From: Marsupella aquatica
Taxonomy: Eukaryota; Marchantiophyta
Length of the DNA: 64,000 nt
NCBI GenBank assembly: GCA_973895155.1
Contig: OZ316894.1
Span: forward strand, 14,942,001-15,006,000
Reading direction: 5' to 3'
Shown: positions 13,177-23,747 of the stretch, one piece after another
Layout: every line of letters starts with the position of its first letter
How positions within the stretch are numbered: position 1 is the first letter of the stretch
Program-made: the position numbers and the translations under genes
The notes under the pieces: model-generated
Databases searched by the model: none
Told to the model about the DNA's origin: nothing
Seen by the model: the letters and a program-made list of their open reading frames with translations, nothing else

Positions 13177-14076
13177 TGTCACGTCGTCAGCCTAGGCCTT
13201 AACCTGGGCTTCGGCTTAGACAGGCACATCCTTCGTCAAAATGAGGGTTCGGGCAGGGAGGGAGGCACGGAATGCACCTAACTCACGTAAACTAGCGCTA
13301 AGTGCGCCTATTGTCATATACAAATACCTCTTAGGTATGGTTTGTGTTCCGCCGCCGAAACGTACCTCAGTCAATAGCAGGATCGACCCTGGCTTACAGG
13401 CTTCTAAGCCTTCGTGTTTTCCGCCTTTGATCCGGATTTGATGGTATGGGTACTCAACCCGGGTTCGCAACCACTTACCCGCAAGCTGCACCCCGTGCAT
13501 GACTAGGGTAGTGCGTTCGGCCAAGCATTGCCACCTATACACGAGATTCACACATATACATACGCACAAGCATACAATCTCAATTTACACGAAGGAAATA
13601 ATGGGAAAGGATTTTACTACATAGGAGATATATGCGTACACTTAGTTGACCCGAAAGCTCTGGAATGAACAGGTCCAAGGCCGAGGGTGTACACTACAAT
13701 GGAGCCCGGCTCCGCACTCGCCCAACGAGCTTAGTCCTACACCCTCCCCTTGGTACTCTTTCACTCCCAGAGGTCGGGACTCCCCGCACATACCGCGGAT
13801 GTCCAACACTGAGACTAAAAATCCCCCCCTTGCCTCTACCGAGGGGTGCACTAAATACTAAGGGCCGAGGAATGGAGTGCCCTCGCGCCCGAAGATTCGC
13901 TAACTAAGGTCCTAACTAAGCTGGCTGTCAGGCCGGAAAATAGCTCGTCTTATTACAAGATCCTAATCTACGCAGGTTGGATAGCATGGCAGTGCTACTA
14001 TAACTAGGGTAGGTGCTTGTCCCTATAGCCTGATTTAGCTATTCCTAACTCTGACTATTTTAATCCTACTCCGCCG

Positions 14077-16685
14077 CTAATGCCTGGCATGCTTGCCAAA
14101 GCCGCCTGAGTGGGAGTGACTATCCCGCTGCCTTCTGAGTCTGTCGACGTCCTGCTTGAGTAGCTGGACCTGGTCCAGTAGAGATTTGTTCTCCCGCTTC
14201 GCCGCGTCCACCTCTTCCGCGGCCTCCTGGCATGCCTCCTCCAGTTGCTGGGTGTTGCTTGTCAACTTATCCACCAACTGGGCCTGTTTCATGACTTCTC
14301 CTTGAAGCCGCGCCACCTCTGCCTTCAGGGTGTCAATCTTGGCTGTGTCCCGTTGAGATCTAGAGTCAGCTTCCTCCAGATCCTTTTGCCAACTGATGGT
14401 TTGTCCCTTCAAACCGTCAATCTTGGTCCGGAGCCATGCGATCTTGGCGTCCTTTCTGAGCCTGGCCTGTTATGCTAAAGCTGCTTGGGCCCTAGCCTCG
14501 GCAACCTGGTCCTCCGTGGCCGTTACCTGAGGCCGTAGTTGCTAGAGTTCAACCTCCAGGGTTGCCACTTTGTCCTTCAGGTAGGCAGACTCAACCCGAT
14601 ATCGCTCTATTCTCTACGCTGTCTCTGTCTGCGCATGTCCTGCCCTTATAGCCGCAACCAACTCCTGGTTGAAGAAGTAGGCCACCCTCCAAGCCATGTA
14701 TTCCCTGGTGTCCCGAGAGATTTGTTGCGAGAAATCTCCCAACAACCCGTTCAGAAATGTGCCCGACGCAAAGAGTTCCGGATGGTCTAGACTGTGTCCA
14801 TCTGGATTCGGGCACGGGCAGACTCCAACCCGTGCGGGAGTAGGAGTGGACACATCCAGCCCTTGAGGTAAGTCGGTCGAAGGGGCTGGTTCCACTGGAG
14901 GTGGGCGGTTCTCCTGCACAACCGCGGGGGGTGGCGGAATCTCCTCGGCTACCGTGGCATCTGCTTTGGGTATGGCTTCATCAGGCCTGGCTTTGATTGC
15001 ATTGTCCCGATTGATTGCGTCTAAGGTCGCAATAATGTCAATGGGTATGCCTGGCGAGGCGGCAGCGGTGGGTTGCGGGGCCGGGGTAGCAGGGCTTGCA
15101 GTTGCCAAACTTTGGGCCTCGGGCTGCGGTCGCCTCACTTGGGCTGGGAACACCCATTTTGATGGGGTTAGCTCGGGCTCGTTGATACGCGGGAGGCTCC
15201 GGCGGTCGAAACGAGCGTACCACTCAATGATGATTTCGATGTGGCTAGTGAAGTACGCCCTTCCGCCAAGGTACAAAGTCTTTCTTCTCTGCTCCATCTC
15301 CTCGTGGAACTTCTTGACGAAGAAGGACGCCCACTTCCTGGGCCAATAGTTCTCCACCTGGATGACTTGAGCGGCCGATATTTCTCCTCTGGGTTCCATC
15401 ATGTGGAGGGCATACCGCTGGAACTCCAGACGTTCTGCTACCTCCGGGATGAGGCACGTCCTCATTAAGAACCCATTGTCCACTACCCCCTCGGTCGGGA
15501 AGCTAGAGGACTGGTATTTAGCTCCCTTGCCCCTAGGAGCCCGCGACTCTACTCGGTTTATCCCCTCGGGTAAACTGAAAATCATCTTTAGACGTGCCTC
15601 ATTGAGACACATCACTCTCCCGTGCGCTCGGGTTTGTTGACGGGCCTCGTCAAAGTTTTGAATGAACTCCGACATATCCTGTCCGTAGTACCTACTTGAG
15701 TTCCAAGGGAGAGAGGCGAGGTGCTCAAACCCTTGGGTCTTCAGATAGCATGCATGCTTGGGGTGGAGGATGTTCTTGTGAACATTGTCCCCCATGCGAT
15801 GCATGGTCAGCTTGGCTACCGCAACCGTGGCCAAAGGCAACCCGAATATGGCTGCGAGCTCCTTCCTCTTCCTACCCCAAGACTGATTCCCGGGGTGACT
15901 AGAAGAGGGGGACACCTCTCCTTCCTCTCGGTCAGGTGGTGGTAGCGCGACTGCCGTGAGTATTGGTGTCGGGGCCGCTAGAGTTACCGTGTTATCCCCT
16001 TGGGCTTGCTGGAGTGGTGCTGGGTTGTTCGGCGCTTGTTGAGTCGTACCCCGCGGCCGTTGATTCAGAGGAGGGTGAGCCTCCTCGTCTTCAGAGCAAT
16101 ATTTATCACATTCACCATGGATCGTACTCGGAGAGGTGGTGGAACCGGTGGTGGGGACCGGCTCGGCTGAGGCCGAGGAGTTGTAGGTGCGGGTACGGAC
16201 ACGGGTTGGCCGGCACTGGTCGTTGATGGTAGAGTTGCCATGAAGTTCTGCAAGTGCCGGTGGAGGTTTTCCGAAGCAAGTGAAGACGGCCTTGTCGACC
16301 GGGTAGTATTGAACTCGCTGTTGATGAGAGCCCGGACCCGAGCGCGGATGTGGTCAAAGTGGTGCCGCTGCAAGTCGATCGTGCCCGGGATATTGAAGAT
16401 CTCATTTGGAAGCCGAAGCAATGCCTCCCAGAAGCCAATGTATTTGCCTCCATCGAAGAAGTACCCTGATACTTCTTCGGGTCGGTAAAGCTCGCTCTGG
16501 GATGGGTAATCAAAGTTAAGGAGATAGTGGTGTCGTCCTGCTAGGCGGATGGCTCTCTCGTATTTGCGTTCAATCTTGTATCGGTGCGGGTTGGCATGTT
16601 TCAATGAGTCGGCCAAGTGCCCTCCGATAGATAGGAACTGAGTCCAGAATCATATGGCCAAACTGGAAAGGATCGTGTGCGACAT
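14077..16685 (-). pseudogene. Element A Gag-like protein (globular part + coiled coil), broken
   Basis: The start codon is ATG at 16,685 (MSHTILSSL), matching the start in element D. A TGA about 11 codons later occupies an Arg codon (CGA) of D. The conserved part follows: ADSLKHANP, ERAIRLAGRHHYLLNFDYPS, NIPGTIDLQ. A frameshift between 16,065 and 15,915 leads to MIFSLPEGINRVESRAP and WYARFDRRSLPR, then a Pro/Ala-rich linker, a conserved VCPCPNPDGHSLDHPELF segment, and a C-terminal coiled coil (QLEEACQEAAEEVDAAKREN) ending at 14,077. By architecture it is a particle or structural protein; I do not recognise a catalytic domain. Confidence 0.65.
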
Positions 16686-16782
16686 TCAGAGGAGATAGTA
16701 GGTGACTAAGGAAAAGCGAGAGAGCCGGGGTCGAAGCTGGCGCGTGGACTGAAGAACTGGTGCATTGCAAAGGATCGGCCCC

Positions 16783-16790
16783 TTTTTATA
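16783..16790 (-). promoter_or_regulatory. TATA box of element A
   Basis: The minus strand reads GGGTATAAAAAGGGG here, about 100 bp before the ATG at 16,685. Element D has GGTATAAAAGGGG at the same place relative to its ATG, so the motif is conserved within the family. Confidence 0.65.
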
Positions 16791-17157
16791 CCCTGAGAGC
16801 TCGTCGATCGCCCGATGCCTCCTCGTCGCTTATAGGCCGAGCCTTTCACGCTCGTAGTGTACCGGCCCCTTCGCCGGTCCGGGTAAGCTTGTGTCAGTGA
16901 CCGCCTCCTAAGTTCGTTATACGGACCCGAGGGAGGGGGAAAGGGGGTCCATTACACGCTCGCAACCCGGGCGTGCAAATGGTGACCCGCCGCCAGCCCG
17001 AACATGAATTCCCCTTATTGACTAATGATTTCCTACTCATAATGGCTACCTAAATATTGTCGTTATGCTAATAATAATGGCCTAAGATACCCCTAACGTG
17101 TGTGCTAAGTGCGGTTAGACCAAATCACTCATTACCTGCCATTCCAGCGGTGTCACA

Positions 17158-17162
17158 ATTGT
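17158..17162. other. Right target duplication of element A
   Basis: The plus strand reads ATTGT here and ACTGT at 13,172-13,176 on the left side, a 4/5 match. The reading frame of element B joins across the two sites when one copy is removed. Confidence 0.5.
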
Positions 17163-17480
17163 TGCTTTCGTCCATGCCGTTGTGCAACCCTTTAGGTCCC
17201 AATGTTCGTCATTGCAGTTGTTGAGGGCTTGCCGGATGCCGACGATTCGGTTGTCTTGAATTAGAAGGTTGTCAAGCTCGTCGCTAGTAGGTGTCCACAG
17301 GAATTCAGCCTTGATGAGTTCTCCTCCTAAGAAGGTCGTCTTCTGTTGCCATAGCCAAGCAAGTTCTTGTTGCTCGCGGGCTGCTCTTTCTGATTCTTCT
17401 TCTTCGTAAGTCCCGACGTACTCACTTGCCCGTTCAAACGGGCATCCCCAAAAATGTGCTGCTTGATTGGTGTTGCTCAT
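17158..17480 (-). pseudogene. Element B protein, N-terminal part
   Basis: A methionine-initiated minus-strand reading frame starts at 17,480 (MSNTNQAAHFWGC). It contains a Glu/Arg-rich helical stretch (EEEESERAAREQQELAW) and a Trp-rich globular part. The frame runs to the edge of element A (17,157), where the five bases ACAAT match ACAGT on the far side of A in four of five positions. Taking A out, the frame continues as KAT-VLGESSGAAK at 13,171. I do not recognise the domain; by context it is the amino end of a Gag-like structural protein. Confidence 0.5.
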
Positions 17481-17852
17481 TCCCTTCTCTGGCCGTGCTT
17501 GGTAGCTGCTTATGTCCCTCCCGTGTTCTCCTCTGTAGCTGACAGTTGTTGGCTTCTGCTTGCACTTTGCTTGCTCGAGGTGTGAATGTGAGCCGTCCTT
17601 CCTAGTTTGGCTTGCCTTACCCCCCTGCTTGGTCGATCTGCCCGTTGGTTACCCATACCCGCCGGCACTTAGTTTGCCCTAACCCTAATCGTGTTCCCTG
17701 TCGTGGCATCCTTACTTCTGGCCTCGGCTTGGGTTCCATAGTCACCCTTAATTGTTTATATTTTCCTTGTTTTTGTTACTATACTAATGTGTTTTGAAGG
17801 TATTCTCCTGGTTTTACCATTTAAATAGCCTAGTGATTCTTGGCTAGGCATC

Positions 17853-19450
17853 ACACCAACCCACAACTAGTCTAAGTCCTTAGTGTTAGTCATTGGCTTT
17901 GCGCCTTGCCTTCGCCAGTGCCACACTCCACTGCCCACAAGTCTCCCCATGCTATGTCCTCCCTAGATGGCCTATCCGGGCGTGGACCATAAGGGAGCTC
18001 GGTGTCGGAGTCAGGGACACCGGAGCTAAGTGTTAAGGTAGTTGAGTTCCGTGACTGTCCAAGTGCTTGTTGGCAAGAATGGAGCACTCTACCCACCGAG
18101 TAGAGATGAAATGCACGGTTTCAGTGAAATGCTCCATCAAGCCAGCATAGTCATTGAAATGCTCCAAACCTGTTTCCACGTATTTTCCATCAAGAAATTG
18201 GTTTGTGAGGTACATAGCTTGTCAACAAGCCCTCCACGGCACAAGAACCCTCGAACCATCTTCTCCTCCGCACCAAGCGGGAGGAAACAACAATGCACAT
18301 TTGCAAAAACTTCCGCACCATAGCTGAACACTTTTCCTCCCACCGTTCAACTTCTCTACACTGAGGACCTTGGATGTCTTCACTCGGGAATGGTGGCTAT
18401 AGTGAGCCTCCCGCCTATAGTTCAGTCTATCCCCCGCTAATCTGTGGACTTAACGTCGTTCTTCCCGATAAACTTATGGTATGCTATTCATGACGACGTA
18501 TCTTCAGATATGTCATTCCCAACGCCTTAGAAACTTAAGAACGTTGTCCCATAGTACGTCATCAATAACGTCATCTGGGGCCAGACAAGTAACCATGTCT
18601 AGTAAGACGTAATATGAGGTACATTGTACAATGCAAGGTTAATTACCGTGCCTTAAATGACGTAAATTTAATGTCACACAAAGCGACATTATCTGCTCCC
18701 GTCGGATCTCCGGACGACATCCGACTGCCGTCTGGAGATTAACGAGGTCTTGTCCAACGTTAATCCAAGGAAAGTCATTTTGGGTTAGGTTAAACCTGGT
18801 CCCGACATGCAAAAATGCAGTTGTGTGCATGGCAGAAAACATTCTAGGGTTATATATGCCAAAGAGTGGATTGATATGCACCATAGGCAGTGGTTTTGTT
18901 CTGGTCATAGGTGTTTTATCACTTGGGCTGATTGAGGCCACATTTTGGTGCTCTCTACTTTGGTGATCCTAGTAGGGTCCTGGCCGTGATTGGGTCTGGG
19001 TCTTGGATCTTTTGGTCTGGTGGTTACTTCTGTGCCCTCGTGGATTCTCCCTGGATCCGGGTTGTGGGTCTGCTGGGCTCTTGGGGTGCCTTGGGCCCTC
19101 GGGGGCTTCTTTTGTTGTGTCACTATGAGCCGTATGCCCCTGCGTTGTGGTGCAAGGAGGGCCGGCCCATAGGGAGTCGGGCCAGGGCATTTTTGGGGCA
19201 GTAGGAAGCACATATGTGTCAAGGGTGCACATTTTCTCCATCAATGGTCAGGGAAAACAGCTAATTGAATCCAACGGTTATAGATCCTTCCTGCCCATGA
19301 CCGTTTTTGTATTGGGACGGAGTTAAAAAAAGACGGGATCCCTTATTACAGTTGTAGATGATTTGGACTGGCTGTTATTGGACTGATTGTCGCCCCCCCA
19401 CCCCCTTCCGTGGGGTTTTCACAGTATTAAAACTTAAATAAAAAAATCCA
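17853..19450. other. Unassigned stretch with possible Ty1/copia Gag scrap and ACGT-rich segment
   Basis: On the minus strand, 18,343-18,033 reads DKLCTSQTNFLM and, one frame over, LTNQFLDGKYVETG..EHFNDY. This weakly recalls copia Gag (UBN2-type 'L...L..lk...g.s..eHl..f'). From 18,440 to 18,690 there are many ACGT cores (GACGACGTA, TACGTCATC, AACGTCATC, TGACGTAA). Nothing else is supported. Confidence 0.3.
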
Positions 19451-22400
19451 TTCAAGGAAATATTGGGATGATTAAATAGTGTCACTGGCAAGAAAATGAA
19501 GGCTCACTCATTAATTAGTACGTATAATACTATTTTTGGGTGATAATAATTACCTACATATACTAATTATTATTTTGTGTGATACTACTAAGTGTAAAAA
19601 GTGCAAAGATCTTGAGTTCTACGAAATCTAGGATAGTGTATTGACGGTAGAGGATAAATAAATGAGGTGAAAATAAATGCGGGAGACCCATTAAATTCCT
19701 TCCTGCCCCCACCATTACATATTTCCTTTGGTGTGGTGACAGTCGTTACAGTGAGTATTTCTCAACCCCTGACTAGACAGAAGACACGAAAGAAGGAGAC
19801 GGTGTCGTGGAGCAGTAGTCTTTGGAAATCTTTCTCGTACGGGAAGCAGGATAGTTAGGAGGACAGATTGGCAGTGGTGCCGAAATTTTCGGACAATCGA
19901 AGGTTCGTCAATTTACAAACGATTGAAGAAACATCGGTGTCAGGCTCTTGTTGCCGTTTCTGATAAGAATTTTGTGGAATTTCGTCGATGTGGGGCCGGC
20001 TGCCTGTCCGTGGCTGCTTCTAGGGACAGCGTCGGGCAATGAAAGTAGTCCAGCAGTCTGGAGAAGAAGGTACAGATCGTGTCGATTGCTTCCGTTTTGC
20101 AGTTACGAGTAATGAAGCAATCCTGTCGATGATGTGCCTTGCTTTGTTCTACATGGCGATTTTTCACTACTTATGGTACGCAATAGCTGTGCGAAACAGT
20201 CTCATTCGTGTCCTGGGGCTGGTCGATAAACGCTTCCGTAGTTTCTGGCTGGTAGGATAGCTACTATAGTCTGGTGGAACACCAGTTATGTAATCGTGTT
20301 CAATTGGTAATTGGTATCAATTTGATTTTTATTGAGCGAAGATGATGAATTTGAAAGCGGTTGTCACTGTCTGGGCACCGAGGGTTCCATTGTTAGTCGG
20401 TTTATTTATTCATGGGCAGAGATCTTCCTTATCAACGTAAATAGCACTCCCCCCCTTGTTGTCACGCTAGGTGAATTTGCTTGGCTTTCCCGGTCGTCTA
20501 CGTAAGATTTGGCGTGCACAACCATCCTTCCTAGACCTCTGCTTTATACAAAGTCGGTACTCGTCTAAGGTCAGATGGTGAAATTCAATTGGTTGGGGCC
20601 AGCCTTCTTAATTGCCGCACGTAATTTCTTAGATGTTATTCTCATCGCGCAGAGTGTGCTTGATTCAGCGCTGCGCTTTACCGGTTGTTCGGTTCACATC
20701 TTGGTGCTCCTGACCCAGCGCTGTAACTTGTGATAGAACGAGTTCGTGAATTCCGATAACTTCGTTACTGTGCTTTACTCGACTCACAGCCCTGTCTCCA
20801 CTTAGACGTTTCGTTTTCGAGTCGGCGTGTTGAGTTTTATACCGTTGGCATTGTACTTTACTGGCACAAGTGCAATATGCTTCTGTGGGAATATATCGGT
20901 TTCCAATAGTTTTATGGAAGTGCGGGGCGATCGTAACAACTCTGTTGCGGGGTTGCTGCCAATGAATTAAAGAGGTGCGTGGAGAGAGATTTGTTTGCTG
21001 AAACAGTCTTGCTCGAATTCTGTCATTTGTGACCGTCCGTACCAGTATAGTGTAACCCCGTGGAACAAACATTGGTCTCGTTCTAGAGCAAGACTGAGCA
21101 CATGGGCCGGACGGTTTCCAATCTTTAGTTTATTGGAGACTCTCCATGAAAGCGATAACTAATTGGAAGAATTCGATTTGAGAAAACCGAGGGTGTGGGG
21201 AAAAGAAAATAGACGAGGGTGAGTGGATAATTTGTGCTCGGTTTGCTACAAGGACTTTGGACAAAACATTACAAAACACGTGGTAAGGTGCTGTAGCGAA
21301 GCTACAAATTAGTGATTGGCGAGCTTCGTTGTGTCCTATCTGTTTAAATCAAAGAAGCAGGTTCGCCTGATTTTCTTGAGCTAAGTCAGACGAAGGGTCA
21401 GTGGAGATTTTGGGGGTCCTCCTGCGACGTTCATCGTCTGCTTAAGCTGTGGTACAGCGTTATAACAATGCTCTCTTGATTAAAAGCGGCTTGCGGGTAG
21501 GTCTTTTTGGCAGTTTTTCAGTTCCTGTGTTGTGAGATCCTGTACGCGGAAGAACTTCTCTCTTAGAAGTTAAAAGCTGAAGACTGGTAGGGTTATCTGT
21601 CAAAATTTTGGCAAGAGTTCCATTAGGTGCGTACGTCTCCTGATGCCATGTCCAAGTTATACTGTTTCTTCTTATGTTCAATCCATTTCTTTGTATCGAT
21701 TGATATGCATGAATTTCCCTTGGAAATCTGCATTCAGTTTTCTATCGGTGAGATTATGAATGGAGTTGTCCCATTCGTCAGTTTGGCGTCATACCTCGAA
21801 GGGGTGAGGCTTGTAGACACTTGTGATTGGCATGAATCTCCAGTGGGTTGACATCAAACTTTGAGTCCCCCCCTCTGGGTTTGCCGTTTTGGTTGATGCG
21901 CTGGAGGTACGCAATGCGTTTCGGAAAGGCATGTCTCCTACTTTCGAGTTACAGAGAGGTTATCTAATCTGTGGCATGCTTAAGGTTGAGAGATATATCG
22001 TCCTGGATACCCGGACTCCGCGGTAGCAATGCCTGCTGTTTAGTCCCATTTGGGATAAGCTATGCTAGTGGAATCATGAGCCAAATTGATTGAGAGAATA
22101 TTTGGAAAGTTTCCTTGGCCAGTGAGGGGCATGTCTTTGTCAAACTCTGCAGGTTTGGTCATATTTAGAGGCGCCTTTGTCTTGTCTGCCCCTTTTTTGC
22201 AATCTCAGCTTGGCTGGTAGGCCTCTCACGATAAAGTCCTCACCGGTAATATGGAATGCTCATAAATTGAACAGTTCTAAACTGCTTGATATCCTTTTGT
22301 TCCCCTTTCCCTCAGAACTTTGATAAAGATATCAAACTCCACCCAGTAGGTATCTATTTGCTTATTTTAATGTCCAGCAACGTTGACAGGATTGAATGCT

Positions 22401-23747
22401 CCCTGGACCTGCGGGGCTTCCATTCAAACTTTTCAAGTAGTCCAGCCTGAAGCTGCACGAGCTTTCCGGCGTTAATGTTACTTACATTGCGACAAGTACT
22501 TGATAACCAGAGGCAGGATATTTCAATCGGTATTCTATCGAGGTCGGAACAGTGTATGATTTGGACTTAATAATGAAATTATGACTACAAATATGTCGTT
22601 GATGGGACAAGTAGGTTGTACAGAGATGTTTTTGAGATTTGATGCCATCTCGGAGAGAATGAATTATGTTTGAATCACTCCAGGGACGTGGGGCTGGCCA
22701 ATGTTATTGTTGCACTCTTTAAAGGTAACCTTTATCACATGGAAGCCATTGCTTTACTATGACCATGTCCCCCACCCATGTTGGAGAGGATCAACATCAG
22801 TTTCAAAATATCCGAAGGGATTGCGAAATCTGAGAGACTGCACGTTGGCTGTTCACGCAGTATACATACATTCTCAACATCTGAGACTTAGATTCATCGT
22901 ATAGTGGTGTACGGGTTTTGCAACGGAAGTAACTTTCATTGCAGTTCTGTCTTATATCTGTTGCCAACCTCCTGCGACTCTGATTAGAAACTGTTTGTTA
23001 ATATCCCGTTGGGGTCTTAGGGTCGCCTGCTCAAGCTGCACACCAGACTCTTCGTCAAACGATCCTTATCGCAGCTTTTAGGGTACTCGGCTTTTAGAAG
23101 GTAGCAAATTCAGTAAATTCCGTGGCGCTTGGTCATTTTTGGAGGGAGGGATACTGCTGTTGAAGATCACATATTTTCACTCATTTGGAATTGGTTTGTC
23201 TGGTTTGTGTTTACTGCAGGGCTTATTGCTGTGGTGGAACAATCAGATGTTGGAGGCATTGACTTCACAGTGGTCTCCCTTGTTAAGTAGCAGATGTGAA
23301 TCGGTAGCCTCTACTTTTGAGACAGTTACCTCCCATGGCTGCAGGTGCTAAAGTTGATTTTGAGCAGGTGAAACCGACGTGGTATTGGAGGGCATATCCT
23401 TAGAGCAAAAGGTATTAATCTTACATGAGATTTGGAAAACAAAGCTGTTTCAAAACCAATTGTTAACTCAACTCTACTTACAGAGAGGTTTCATTATACT
23501 GGAGGTACTGTGAAGCTGAATATCGTGTTGGGTTTGGTAATCCGAATAGCCCCCTTTTTGTTTTTGTTCTTGGACATCGGACATGTTTGGGTTGATCTGC
23601 TAAGAGTATAATATTTAGAGTTTGATGTTGTGAACATTGGTGATGACAATGTGAAGTTGATAGCTTTCCAGGGAGCCAACGTTCTGAAAGTAGGTCCTGA
23701 ACCTTTGAAGAGAAGGAAACTTCTTCATTTGTGCTACTGAATTGATA
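19451..23747 (+). promoter_or_regulatory. Upstream region of the LRR gene (promoter and 5' UTR not resolved)
   Basis: This 4.3-kb stretch holds no supportable coding sequence, and its composition resembles the LRR introns. It should contain the promoter and perhaps 5' UTR exons of the LRR gene starting at 23,748, but I could not place a TATA box or a transcription start. A stop codon in frame at 23,706 shows that the coding sequence does not begin further up in this exon. Confidence 0.3.

Larger units (their letters stand above)
13177..17157 (-). mobile_element. Element A: ~4-kb TG...CA unit nested in element B
   Basis: On the minus strand it starts TGTGACACCGC at 17,157 and ends GACGACGTGACA at 13,177, length 3,981 bp. 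Flanking five-base sequences are ACAAT (5') and ACAGT (3'), a target duplication with one change. Element D on the other strand has the same two ends and 4,003 bp. No copy of the 5' end recurs near the 3' end, so this is either a solo LTR about 4 kb long or a distinct element class. It carries a TATA box, one protein gene and about 0.9 kb of 3' sequence. Confidence 0.7.
9250..17480 (-). mobile_element. Element B: LTR-like element of the A/B/C/D family, interrupted by element A
   Basis: The coding sequence runs on the minus strand from 17,480 down to about 10,126. The 3' non-coding part includes GATTCCGCCGCCGGAAT near 9,306-9,325, a landmark shared with elements A (13,349), C (37,378) and D (about 58,945). 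Element A interrupts the frame at 13,177-17,157. The exact outer ends of B were not found: no TG...CA pair with matching target duplication could be placed, and the right end may extend past 17,480 towards 17,853. Confidence 0.55.

Noticed and set aside
17840-17860. TGTGATGCC on the minus strand as the 5' end of element B
   Set aside because: Only the first few bases resemble the family end, and the matching CCAAC target copy was not found on the other side. Left unassigned.
19667-23351. Several 60-135 codon frames upstream of the LRR gene
   Set aside because: They are short, on both strands, with no conserved motif. Composition is like the introns, so they are more likely 5' region.
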